From assembly GCA_019359215.1 (NCBI GenBank), contig JAHHHS010000077.1:1-33640 (forward strand): 33,640 bases of DNA. The letters run 5' to 3'. Source of the DNA: Nostoc indistinguendum CM1-VF10 (GTDB lineage Bacteria; Cyanobacteriota; Cyanobacteriia; Cyanobacteriales; Nostocaceae). A model generated the notes under the pieces. The model had not been told where the DNA came from. It saw only the letters and a program-made list of their open reading frames with translations, and ran no database searches. The position numbers were made by a program, and so were the translations under genes. The stretch's first letter is position 1, and each line of letters opens with the position of its first letter. Shown one piece after another: positions 24,403 through 31,087 of the stretch.

Positions 24403-24717
24403 ATGAACTGCAAACTTCTGGCAACAGTCGTAGTGCTAGTTACTACTAGCTTTGTTACCCCTGTTAAATCTCAAGAACCTACTACCGATACTCCAGCAAA
24501 ATCGAATCAAGTTTTGAATGCTTGTATTCAAAATCAAGCAGAAACTTTACCAAATCCCTTTACTGATGTACCATCAGACCATTGGGCTTTTAAAGCAGTT
24601 ATGACTATGCACTACTGTGGTGCTTTCCGCAAAGCTACGCCACCAGCTTTATTTCAAAAATTGCAACCAACAAATAGCCAGCAGCAACCGCAAAAAGAAC
24701 CGCAGCTTCAAAAATAG
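24403..24717 (+). CDS. Secreted protein with a partial S-layer-homology-like motif
   Basis: The product is 104 residues. A clear signal peptide (MNCKLLATVVVLVTTSFVTP, then VKSQ) suggests cleavage near residue 24. The middle segment NPFTDVPSDHWAFKAVMTM is the start of an S-layer homology (SLH) repeat of the kind found in cyanobacterial outer-membrane and cell-wall proteins. The rest of the repeat is reduced, with CGAFR following. The C-terminal 30 residues are Gln/Pro-rich (TNSQQQPQKEPQLQK) and probably disordered. Two cysteines (in NACIQNQ and HYCGAF) could form a disulfide after export. It is presumably periplasmic or wall-associated. The start is ATG at 24403. It lies 82 bases downstream of the small membrane peptide in the same direction, so cotranscription is possible. 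Confidence 0.75.
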   Translation: MNCKLLATVVVLVTTSFVTPVKSQEPTTDTPAKSNQVLNACIQNQAETLPNPFTDVPSDHWAFKAVMTMHYCGAFRKATPPALFQKLQPTNSQQQPQKEPQLQK

Positions 24718-24803
24718 GGCGTTGCTGACTAAAGATATGAAAGTTTGAGTAGCAAAAGCTGCCGATTCAAATTTCGATGGACGTTGAAATCAAGAGAATT
24801 GTG

Positions 24804-25382
24804 CTATTCGGTGTCTAATGGTATTTTCGCCTTTTGAAACACCTGCTCAACAGTAAATTCCAACCCCTCAAATAAAGAATCTTTGAGTAATTCTTCTCCC
24901 ATATAAGTTTGTGGTGCTGCATCTGGATAAAAAACAGTAATGCTTCTCGCTTTACTATCTACCACCCACACCCGCAACACCTTAGCATCTAAATAGTCTT
25001 TGGCTTTAGCTGCCATTTGTCCAAAGGTTTGTCCTAGGGAAATAATCTCAATTACCAAATCAGGAGGAACAGGACAAGCTTCGTCTTCGTCCCAGTTGGC
25101 GGCTAAACGTTCATAAGAAATGTACAAAATATCAGGAATTGGCATCCAATCTCGTCCCCGACGGGTTAATGCAACAGCCCATTCCGGGCAAACTTCTCCT
25201 TTCCCCTCGCACGATTGCTCAATCAAATTCAGAAGGACACGGGTAAGTTTTGCGTGAAAAAATTTTGGTGACATTTTAGGAACTGCTTGACCATCAACAA
25301 GTTCATAAGTTATATCTCCCTCACCTGGTGAAAGATTTATGAACTCTTGCAAGGTTAATTGATTCTTGGCTTGGAGTATCAT
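24804..25382 (-). CDS. Uma2 family protein (DUF820, PD-(D/E)XK nuclease fold)
   Basis: The product is 192 residues, the usual size for this very common cyanobacterial family. Seen are the N-terminal LTLQEFINLSPGEGDITYELVDGQ with the conserved Glu, the HAKLTRVLLNLIEQ helix, WMPIPDILYI and PPDLVIEIISLGQT (active-site Asp and Glu of the nuclease fold), and a following KAKDYLDAKVLRVWVVD with conserved Lys. The fold predicts endonuclease activity, but no biological function is established for the family, which is greatly expanded in Nostoc. The start is ATG at 25382; an AATTCGTA repeat lies directly upstream. It is not in an obvious operon. Confidence 0.88.
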   Translation of the reverse strand: MILQAKNQLTLQEFINLSPGEGDITYELVDGQAVPKMSPKFFHAKLTRVLLNLIEQSCEGKGEVCPEWAVALTRRGRDWMPIPDILYISYERLAANWDEDEACPVPPDLVIEIISLGQTFGQMAAKAKDYLDAKVLRVWVVDSKARSITVFYPDAAPQTYMGEELLKDSLFEGLEFTVEQVFQKAKIPLDTE

Positions 25383-25390
25383 GGCTCATT

Positions 25391-25415
25391 AATTCGTAAT
25401 TCGTAATTCGGAATT
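25391..25415. repeat. Tandem AATTCGTA repeat
   Basis: Three AATTCG-type units in a row lie between the Uma2 gene and aroB. The same motif recurs at 28447-28471, marking it as a dispersed short tandem repeat typical of Nostoc intergenic DNA. Confidence 0.75.
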
Positions 25416-25469
25416 GGAGGACAGAGCAACTAATTTTTATTCTGACTCCTGAATTCTTCTTCAAATTCT

Positions 25470-26561
25470 TCACATTCCCCGCAAAACTTGCCGAATAATA
25501 TCTGATGGCACTTCATCGGTAACAGTTACTACACCAATCTCTGTTGGTAAAACGAACCGCACTTTCCCCGCTTTGACTTTCTTATCTAACTGCAACGCGT
25601 CAATAATTGCTTCAATATCTACCCCAGTTGGTAACTGAGTTGGTAAACCTGCTTTTTGAATTAAAGCATTTTGACGTTCCGTGTCAACATTTTGCCACAT
25701 TCCCAATTCCACAGCAATTTGACCGGCTGCTACCATACCAATGGCCACCGCTTCACCGTGATTCACTAGACGATAGCCAGTCAAACTTTCCACTGCATGA
25801 CCGATGGTATGTCCATAGTTGAGAATCGCCCGCAATCCGCCTTCTTTCTCATCTTTGCTAACAACGTCGGCCTTTGCTTGACAAGAGCACGTTAATATGG
25901 TGTTTATTAGCTCAGGTTTTACATAGCGCAGTTGATCGAGCCGTTTACTTGCTTCCAACTGGGCAAACAATTCGGCATCCCAAATTACACCATATTTAAT
26001 AACTTCTGCCATTCCGGCGCGAAACTCACGCATAGGAAGAGTTTTTAACACATCTGGGTCAATCAAAACCAAGCGCGGTTGATGGAATGCCCCAATCAAG
26101 TTTTTGCCGTGGGGATGATTCACGCCAGTTTTGCCACCAATTGCCGAATCCACCATCGCTAAGAGAGTTGTAGGCACTTGGACAACATTAATGCCGCGCA
26201 GCCAAGTTGCGGCTGCAAAGCCAGTCATATCGCCAATTACACCTCCGCCCAAAGCCACCATTGTAGAAGAACGTTCTAGACGGTTTTCTAAGGCGGTATC
26301 GTAAAGTTTTTGGATGGAATTGAGGGTTTTGTAGCGTTCCCCTGGTGGTAGGGTGCAGCTAGCAACTTCAAATCCAGCAGATGTTAGGGATGCGATCGCT
26401 CTTTCCCCAAAATGTTTAAAAATCGTCGGATTAGAAACCAGCAGTACTTTCTTGCCTAGCTTGAGACTGGCCATCTGTTGACCCAGTTGATCTAAATTCA
26501 AAGATGCGATCGCAATCTCATAAGACTGCTCAGGTAAATTTACATTAATTACAGAAGTCAT
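25470..26561 (-). CDS. aroB: 3-dehydroquinate synthase
   Basis: AroB converts DAHP to 3-dehydroquinate, the second step of the shikimate pathway, using NAD and a divalent metal in the cytoplasm. The length of 363 residues is normal. The NAD-binding GGGVIGD is at 105-111, followed by the substrate and phosphate loop VPTTLLAMVDSAIGGKTGVN (129-148). Metal-ligand segments MAEVIKYGVI (Glu), NYGHTIGHAVE (His) and NHGEAVAIGM (His) are all present. The N-terminal strand KVLLVSNPTIF and PPGERYKTL complete the family pattern. The start is ATG at 26561. It diverges from petL across a 200-base gap full of short repeats. An exact ribosome binding site is not obvious (AGGGGTTGAGCA precedes the ATG). Confidence 0.96.
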   Translation of the reverse strand: MTSVINVNLPEQSYEIAIASLNLDQLGQQMASLKLGKKVLLVSNPTIFKHFGERAIASLTSAGFEVASCTLPPGERYKTLNSIQKLYDTALENRLERSSTMVALGGGVIGDMTGFAAATWLRGINVVQVPTTLLAMVDSAIGGKTGVNHPHGKNLIGAFHQPRLVLIDPDVLKTLPMREFRAGMAEVIKYGVIWDAELFAQLEASKRLDQLRYVKPELINTILTCSCQAKADVVSKDEKEGGLRAILNYGHTIGHAVESLTGYRLVNHGEAVAIGMVAAGQIAVELGMWQNVDTERQNALIQKAGLPTQLPTGVDIEAIIDALQLDKKVKAGKVRFVLPTEIGVVTVTDEVPSDIIRQVLRGM

Positions 26562-26608
26562 TGCTCAACCCCTAACAAGCGCCCGTGGGCTGTATTGTAT
26601 CGCAATCT

Positions 26609-26634
26609 GGGGAGTGGGGAGTGGGAGATGAGGG
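26609..26634 (+). other. G-quadruplex-capable G-run
   Basis: GGGG-AGT-GGGG-AGT-GGG followed by AGATGA and GGG satisfies the usual four-tract pattern with short loops, and more G-runs follow to 26660. It lies between the divergent aroB and petL starts. The GGGGAGT unit is a common Nostoc intergenic repeat. Confidence 0.6.
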
Positions 26635-26678
26635 AGCAGGGGAGGCAGGGGGAGCATGGGAAGAAATTGACTAATTCC

Positions 26679-26727
26679 CAATGACAAATGAAAAATGACA
26701 AATGACCAATGACCAATGACTAATGAT
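26679..26727. repeat. Seven tandem heptamers (CAATGAC type)
   Basis: Seven 7-base units read CAATGAC or a one- or two-base variant in an unbroken row just upstream of petL. This is a classic cyanobacterial short tandemly repeated repetitive sequence. Confidence 0.9.
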
Positions 26728-26762
26728 TCAATAGATTTAGGAAGTATTGTGGAGAAAAATAA

Positions 26763-26858
26763 ATGTTTGCAATTGTAGCTTACATCGGCTTTTTAGCTTT
26801 GTTCTTTGGTTTGGCTGTCGGTCTGCTGTTCGCTTTGCGGACTGCCAAAATAATTTAA
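26763..26858 (+). CDS. petL: Cytochrome b6f complex subunit PetL
   Basis: The product is 31 residues and starts MFAIVAYIGFLALFFGLAVG. It consists of one membrane helix followed by LLFALRTAKII, with a basic end on the cytoplasmic side. This closely follows cyanobacterial PetL as I recall it (MLAIVAYIGFLALF and an LRSAKIL-type end). PetL is a small peripheral helix that stabilises the dimeric cytochrome b6f complex of the photosynthetic and respiratory electron chains in thylakoids. GGAG at 26751-26754 lies 8 bases before the ATG. It is monocistronic, read divergently from aroB, and ended by a hairpin at 26899-26919. Its size hides it from ordinary gene length cut-offs. Confidence 0.88.
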   Translation: MFAIVAYIGFLALFFGLAVGLLFALRTAKII

Positions 26859-26898
26859 CCCAGAGATACATTCAACCTATCAACCTATGATTTTTGAA

Positions 26899-26919
26899 GG
26901 ACGGGCACTCTGCCTGTCC
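26899..26919. terminator. Hairpin between converging petL and EamA genes
   Basis: GGACGGGC (26899-26906) pairs with GCCTGTCC (26912-26919), with one G-T pair, around loop ACTCT. It sits between two converging genes and is similar in core (GACAGGC/GCCTGTC) to the terminator at 8904-8929. T-tracts are weak. Confidence 0.6.
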
Positions 26920-26925
26920 CTAAAT

Positions 26926-27819
26926 TCACAATGAGTTGTGCTTAAAAGTGGTCGAACGATCGCCTAATCGATTAGTTTGTTGTCCCACTAAAACACTCAC
27001 TAGTACGATCGCTGCTCCAATCAGTTGAATTGGCATTAGCGTTTGATGTAACACCAGAAATCCCATCAGTGTTGCAACTACCGGACTCATCAATCCCAAG
27101 CAAGAAACAGCTGTGGCTTTTAATCGTTCAATTCCGCGAAACCAAAGCATATAAGCTAGCCCAGTTCCCACCAAACCCAAATAGACAAATCCCAATAGGT
27201 TTGTCACACTCAGGTGAGTCAACGGTTTTTCAACAACTAGAGCAATAGGTAAAAGAATCATCCCGCCGATCGCCAATTGCCATGCCGTAAACACCAGCAG
27301 AGAAACTGGACGTTTCCAGCGTTTGGTTAATGTCGTTCCTAAGCCCATTGTTACTGCTCCTGCGATCGCAGCGCCAATTCCGATCCAATCAAGACGAGCC
27401 GCAGGACTGAGAACCAATAAACCAACGCCAATAAATCCAGCAATGGCAGCCATTATTGAGCGTTTGGATGGTTTATCGCCCAGTAATAGCCACGAAAATA
27501 TCACTACCAATAACGGTTGAATTGCTCCGGCTGTTGCTGCTACTCCACCGGGAAGACGATAGGCTGCCACAAATAACAAGGCTTGGAAAATACCAATATT
27601 CAACCCTCCCAGCAGCAAAATCCGCCACCACCAAATACCTTTAGGGAGTTGTCGCAAACTTGCGGTTAACAAAATACCGATGGGTAGCGATCGTAAGGCT
27701 GCAACTAACAACGGATGATTCGGTGGCAAAAGTTCGGTTGCCACAATGTACGTAGTTCCCCAGATTGCTGGTGCTAAGGCTGTCAGCCAAATATCAAACC
27801 TTCCGGCATTTATCTTCAT
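26926..27819 (-). CDS. EamA-family (DMT superfamily) transporter
   Basis: The product is 297 residues with about ten hydrophobic helices in two EamA repeats. The first spans roughly 10-135, opening WLTALAPAIWGTTYIVATELLP and including PLLVVIFSWLLLGDKPS. The second spans roughly 145-285, including TAWQLAIGGMILLP and SPVVATLMGFLVLHQTL. Drug/metabolite exporters of this type remove amino acids, metabolites or toxic compounds; the substrate is unknown. It is divergently transcribed from a MarR-family gene 101 bases away, and the shared spacer carries two matching dyads. The first dyad ends 8 bases before the exporter's ATG. This is the standard layout for a MarR-type repressor controlling its exporter, so inducible efflux is the likely role. 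Confidence 0.9.
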   Translation of the reverse strand: MKINAGRFDIWLTALAPAIWGTTYIVATELLPPNHPLLVAALRSLPIGILLTASLRQLPKGIWWWRILLLGGLNIGIFQALLFVAAYRLPGGVAATAGAIQPLLVVIFSWLLLGDKPSKRSIMAAIAGFIGVGLLVLSPAARLDWIGIGAAIAGAVTMGLGTTLTKRWKRPVSLLVFTAWQLAIGGMILLPIALVVEKPLTHLSVTNLLGFVYLGLVGTGLAYMLWFRGIERLKATAVSCLGLMSPVVATLMGFLVLHQTLMPIQLIGAAIVLVSVLVGQQTNRLGDRSTTFKHNSL

Positions 27820-27826
27820 GGGTTTT

Positions 27827-27857
27827 ATCTCGACATCAAGATACTTGATATCGAGAT
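27827..27857. promoter_or_regulatory. MarR-type operator dyad 1
   Basis: ATCTCGACATCAAG (27827-27840) and CTTGATATCGAGAT (27844-27857) are inverted arms with one mismatch around the spacer ATA. The site is 8 bases upstream of the EamA transporter start, where a bound repressor would block its promoter or translation leader. Confidence 0.75.
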
Positions 27858-27868
27858 TTTAGCATTTA

Positions 27869-27897
27869 TCTTGATGTTAAGATATTTGATATCAAGA
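27869..27897. promoter_or_regulatory. MarR-type operator dyad 2
   Basis: TCTTGATGTTAAG (27869-27881) and TTTGATATCAAGA (27885-27897) are inverted arms again around ATA, matching dyad 1 in design. Its centre is 41 bases from that of dyad 1, about four helical turns, so both sites face the same side of the DNA. It lies 23 bases upstream of the MarR gene start, suggesting autoregulation. Confidence 0.75.
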
Positions 27898-27920
27898 AAC
27901 TTGCATCAGCAATCAGCACA

Positions 27921-28415
27921 ATGGCTTCCGATTCAGTCGATATGATTTTGGCGCAATGGCAACGTGAGCGTCCTGATTTGGACGTATCGCCAATGGGAGT
28001 AATTGGGCGGATGGGACGGGTAGCCAAGCATTTTGAACACGCAATTCAAGAGACGTTTTCTCAGTTTGGACTAAATCTTGGGGAATTTGACGTGTTAGCT
28101 ACCTTACGTCGCTCCGGCGCTCCTTACCAGCTATCACCAACGGCATTGTTTAACACTTTGATGGTTTCGTCCGGCACAATGACGCATCGCGTTGACCAAC
28201 TTGAGCAAGCTGGGTTGGTAAAACGAATTCCAGATCCGAGCGATCGGCGCGGCACTTTAATTACATTGACAGAAGAAGGTTTCAACTTAATTGAGAAAGC
28301 CGTAGAAGCTCATGTTACCAATGAGCATCGCATCCTCAGTGTTTTGCAACCATCAGAGCGGGAATTATTGATTGTGCTGTTAAGAAAGCTCTTGACTTCA
28401 TTTGAAGGAGAATAG
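27921..28415 (+). CDS. MarR-family transcriptional regulator
   Basis: The product is 164 residues. It has a dimerisation helix at the N-terminus (FEHAIQETFSQFGLNLGEFDVLATL), then the winged helix-turn-helix with recognition helix around VSSGTMTHRVDQLEQAGLV (about 93-111). The wing is DPSDRRGTLITLTEEG (about 115-130), and C-terminal helices close the dimer. The DRRG wing is diagnostic of MarR. Family members repress nearby exporter or stress genes and release DNA when they bind a phenolic or other ligand. Here the adjacent divergent EamA transporter and the two dyads in the shared spacer make it the probable repressor of both genes. The start is ATG at 27921; no strong ribosome binding site is seen. 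Confidence 0.93.
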   Translation: MASDSVDMILAQWQRERPDLDVSPMGVIGRMGRVAKHFEHAIQETFSQFGLNLGEFDVLATLRRSGAPYQLSPTALFNTLMVSSGTMTHRVDQLEQAGLVKRIPDPSDRRGTLITLTEEGFNLIEKAVEAHVTNEHRILSVLQPSERELLIVLLRKLLTSFEGE

Positions 28416-28446
28416 CGACAACTTTCTTGAAGAAAGGGATAATATC

Positions 28447-28471
28447 AATTCGTAATTCGCAATTCGCAATT
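28447..28471. repeat. Tandem AATTCGCA/AATTCGTA repeat
   Basis: Three AATTCG-type units between the MarR gene and the bioB terminator. It is the same family as 25391-25415. Confidence 0.75.
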
Positions 28472-28542
28472 GAGAAATTTAGATGCAGCAAGGCTTTCCC
28501 GGCTTACATCTGTTGCCTTATTTTAGAGAATTGGTATAACAA

Positions 28543-28583
28543 AAAACATTTAGTCTGGATTTGAATCCTTGACTAAATGTTTT
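28543..28583 (-). terminator. Rho-independent terminator of bioB
   Basis: AAAACATTTAGTC (28543-28555) and GACTAAATGTTTT (28571-28583) form a perfect 13-bp stem, with a further GGAT/ATCC pairing in the loop. On the minus strand the stem runs into a TTTTTT tract. It begins 17 bases after the bioB stop. Confidence 0.9.
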
Positions 28584-28599
28584 GCACGAAATCAAATAT

Positions 28600-29607
28600 T
28601 TATCCCACAACAGCCGGACTCGCTACCTTCTCTTGCCTTTGGGAAGGTGGACGCATCCCCAAACCGAGTAAATTCAGCATTTCTCGATCGCTATCGTAAT
28701 CTGGACAGGGAGTAGTCACCGTCAACATTTTGTTGTCGTCGCTAGAAAAGATAGAATTGGCTCCTGCCATAAAGCAGAAAGCTTGTTCCACTTGAGAAAG
28801 TCTCGCCCTACCGGCACTCAGACGCACATCAGAAGCTGGCATTAAAATTCTGGCTGTAGCAATCATTCGCACAATATCCCAAATGGGAACATCCGGCTGA
28901 TTTTCTAAGGGTGTGCCCGGTACTTGTGAAAGAATATTAATTGGCACAGACTCTGGATGCGGATGTAAGTTTGCCAGAGTTTGTAACATTCCAACCCGGT
29001 CATCAACAGTTTCGCCCAAACCCAGGATACCGCCGGAACATACCGTAACATTTGTCTGACGGACATTCTCGATTGTGTTCAAGCGATCGCTATAAGTTCT
29101 CGTGGTAATAATTGTGCTGTAATATTCTTGCGAGGTATCTAAGTTATGGTTGTAGGCGTAAAGTCCTGCTTCTTCTAATTTCTTGGCCTGATTTGCCGTC
29201 AGCATACCCAGAGTGCAGCACACTTCTAGACCCATTGAGGTTACATCCTTGACCATTTCCAGGACTTCCTCAAATTGCGAGTTATCCCGCACTTCCCGCC
29301 AAGCAGCACCCATGCAGATGCGACTAACACCAGTTTCTTTAGCTTTCTGGGCGATGCTAACTACTGTTTCTTTTTCTAGGAGTGCTTGTGCCTTTACCTC
29401 TGTTTTATAGCGGGAAGATTGGGCACAGTAGCTACAATCTTCTGGACAACCCCCCGTTTTAATAGATATGAGCTTACAAACTTGTATTTTTGTTGGGTCA
29501 TGATATTGGCGATGCACGCTAGCAGCTTGATAAATAAGCTCTAGCAATGGCGTGTTGTATATCGCCCGAATCTCTAATTCCTGCCAATCGTAGCGTATTC
29601 CCACCAC
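28600..29607 (-). CDS. bioB: Biotin synthase
   Basis: BioB is a radical SAM enzyme that inserts sulfur into dethiobiotin, the last step of biotin synthesis. The 335-residue protein carries the SAM-cluster motif CPEDCSYC (Cys 54, 58, 61) within KTGGCPEDCSYCAQSSRY. Downstream are GAAWREVRD, VCCTLGMLT, YNHNLDTS with the conserved Asn-His-Asn-Leu-Asp, VCSGGILGLGET and the segment RLSAGRARL with the conserved Arg near the [2Fe-2S] cluster. The cluster cysteines CMGAAW, VCCTLG and VCSGG are present. The start is ATG at 29607. It is monocistronic and has the strongest terminator in the window. No riboswitch or BirA-type operator is evident in the short upstream gap. Confidence 0.96.
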   Translation of the reverse strand: MVGIRYDWQELEIRAIYNTPLLELIYQAASVHRQYHDPTKIQVCKLISIKTGGCPEDCSYCAQSSRYKTEVKAQALLEKETVVSIAQKAKETGVSRICMGAAWREVRDNSQFEEVLEMVKDVTSMGLEVCCTLGMLTANQAKKLEEAGLYAYNHNLDTSQEYYSTIITTRTYSDRLNTIENVRQTNVTVCSGGILGLGETVDDRVGMLQTLANLHPHPESVPINILSQVPGTPLENQPDVPIWDIVRMIATARILMPASDVRLSAGRARLSQVEQAFCFMAGANSIFSSDDNKMLTVTTPCPDYDSDREMLNLLGLGMRPPSQRQEKVASPAVVG

Positions 29608-29704
29608 ATCACTATCCTTCTTGTAGACTGGGTTAAATCTTGAGCTGTCTTTTGGTTGAATTTCCTACGGTACAGCGTTTGGGCAAAGCGATTTCATCGA
29701 AGTT

Positions 29705-29947
29705 ATGCCGCGTACTGTGCTTCATCACCCATTGGCTCTCAATCCTTCCGCTCTAGATATTAGACATCAGCTTATCAAGATTTTGGATGAATGGCAGATT
29801 ATCAGCATAAATACTTACCCTATCATTGGGTATTGGGGAGCCACTGCGTTGGGCGGCTCTGCCGACTTGAAGCAAGTGGCGTCATTGGGCAGTTGTACTG
29901 ATAATGAGACAGTTAATCTTATTGCTGCTGTTAAAGCGTACGTATGA
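29705..29947 (+). CDS. Small open frame of unknown function
   Basis: The frame encodes 80 residues starting MPRTVLHHPLALNPSALDIR, with a helical stretch QLIKILDEWQII and a glycine-rich segment YWGATALGGSAD, then NETVNLIAAVKAYV. There is no signal peptide, membrane helix or motif that I recognise, and no clear ribosome binding site. Codon use is not obviously foreign. It lies between divergent bioB and a GNAT gene, ending 49 bases before the latter's preferred start, so it could be the front of a two-gene unit. It may be a fragment of a longer gene or non-coding. Confidence 0.35.
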   Translation: MPRTVLHHPLALNPSALDIRHQLIKILDEWQIISINTYPIIGYWGATALGGSADLKQVASLGSCTDNETVNLIAAVKAYV

Positions 29948-29996
29948 GAGAATTTATAAAATTTAGACAATGTGTTGGGAAAATATACCGTCGATT

Positions 29997-30572
29997 ATGA
30001 TATCAGAATTGCCACTAATTACAAGCGATCGCCTATTATTACGAGCAGCGATCCATGAAGATATACCCCAAATTCTCAAATACTTCATTCATAACAAAAC
30101 CTATCTCACTCCATTCTACCCTCTTTGGGCTGATGGTTTTTTCACTGAAGAATATTGGCAATATCAAATAGAGAATAGTTTTCTAGAATTTATTAATGGG
30201 CAATCGTTAAAGCTATTTATTTTTACAAAAACAAATCCCACTGTAATTATTGGAACTGTTAATTTTAGTAATTTTGTCCGAGGAGTCGCTCATTTTTGCT
30301 ACGTGGGATATAGCCTTGCTGAAAGTAAACAAGGTAAAGGATATATGACAGAAGGTCTAAAAGCCGCAACTCAATATCTATTTCAAGAGTTAAACTTTCA
30401 CCGAGTTATGGCTAATTATATGCCCCACAATCGGCGCAGTGGCAATGTACTCAAAAGACTCGGTTTTGTCATTGAAGGATATGCTAGAGATTATTTATTA
30501 ATTAATGGGCAATGGGAAGATCATATTATGACAAGTCTCATCAATCCTAATTGGCAAGCACCTAAATTTTAA
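29997..30572 (+). CDS. GNAT-family acetyltransferase (RimJ/RimL type)
   Basis: The product is 191 residues from the ATG at 29997. An in-frame ATG at 29970 would add nine residues. I prefer the internal start because ELPLITSDRLLLRAA is the usual N-terminal strand of this family. The acetyl-CoA binding region is AESKQGKGYMTEGLKA, containing the Gln-x-x-Gly-x-Gly/Ala-like loop. It is followed by FHRVMANYMPHNRRSGNVLKRLGF, the conserved Asn-x-x-Ser helix and turn, then EGYARDYLLINGQWEDHIM. Family members acetylate protein N-termini (for example ribosomal alanine) or small molecules; the acceptor here is unknown. It is cytoplasmic, with no clear ribosome binding site. Confidence 0.9.
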   Translation: MISELPLITSDRLLLRAAIHEDIPQILKYFIHNKTYLTPFYPLWADGFFTEEYWQYQIENSFLEFINGQSLKLFIFTKTNPTVIIGTVNFSNFVRGVAHFCYVGYSLAESKQGKGYMTEGLKAATQYLFQELNFHRVMANYMPHNRRSGNVLKRLGFVIEGYARDYLLINGQWEDHIMTSLINPNWQAPKF

Positions 30573-31087
30573 AAACGGCTGAATATAATTTTTAAGATAA
30601 TATATTTTACTTACTTGCTATAACTATTGGTAAATGTAATAAATAATCTCTAAAAACACGCGCAGTCCTATTAATCTAATTTGAACGAAAATCGTCATTC
30701 TAGGCATTTGAAAATTTCGAGCGCGTACAAAAACTGAAATGAACACGATGATCCCAGCCATCGTGCGACCCGTCCTCATTTTTGGGTTACGGAGAAAACA
30801 TTGGCTTTAGCGCAGTTAGTGAGCTTTTGTAAATATTGCGTATCGTCTGCGAAAAACTTATGAGATGGAACTGAAAACTCAACAGACACTACGCTGTCAG
30901 ATTCAGACAGAAATTTTTATTAACTTTTGTAACCAATTGACTGGTTCTGCATAAAACTTGTATGCCCAATGTAAATTATGTAGGTACTTGCTTGACGATC
31001 ATTAATTGAGGTTCACTTGCTCTGGTATCGCGTAACCGTTGTGGGAGCAACTACTGATTGTTTCGGTATTATTTGGTAACCAAAATT
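30573..31087. other. Gap before the di-heme protein, hairpin only
   Basis: About 515 bases without a supported gene. A 7-bp hairpin, CACGATG (30744-30750) with CATCGTG (30759-30765), stands out in a GC-richer piece. No promoter was identified with confidence. Confidence 0.4.

Noticed and set aside
26679..26727. Possible CRISPR-like array
   Set aside because: The units are contiguous 7-base repeats with no spacers, and no cas gene is present in the window.
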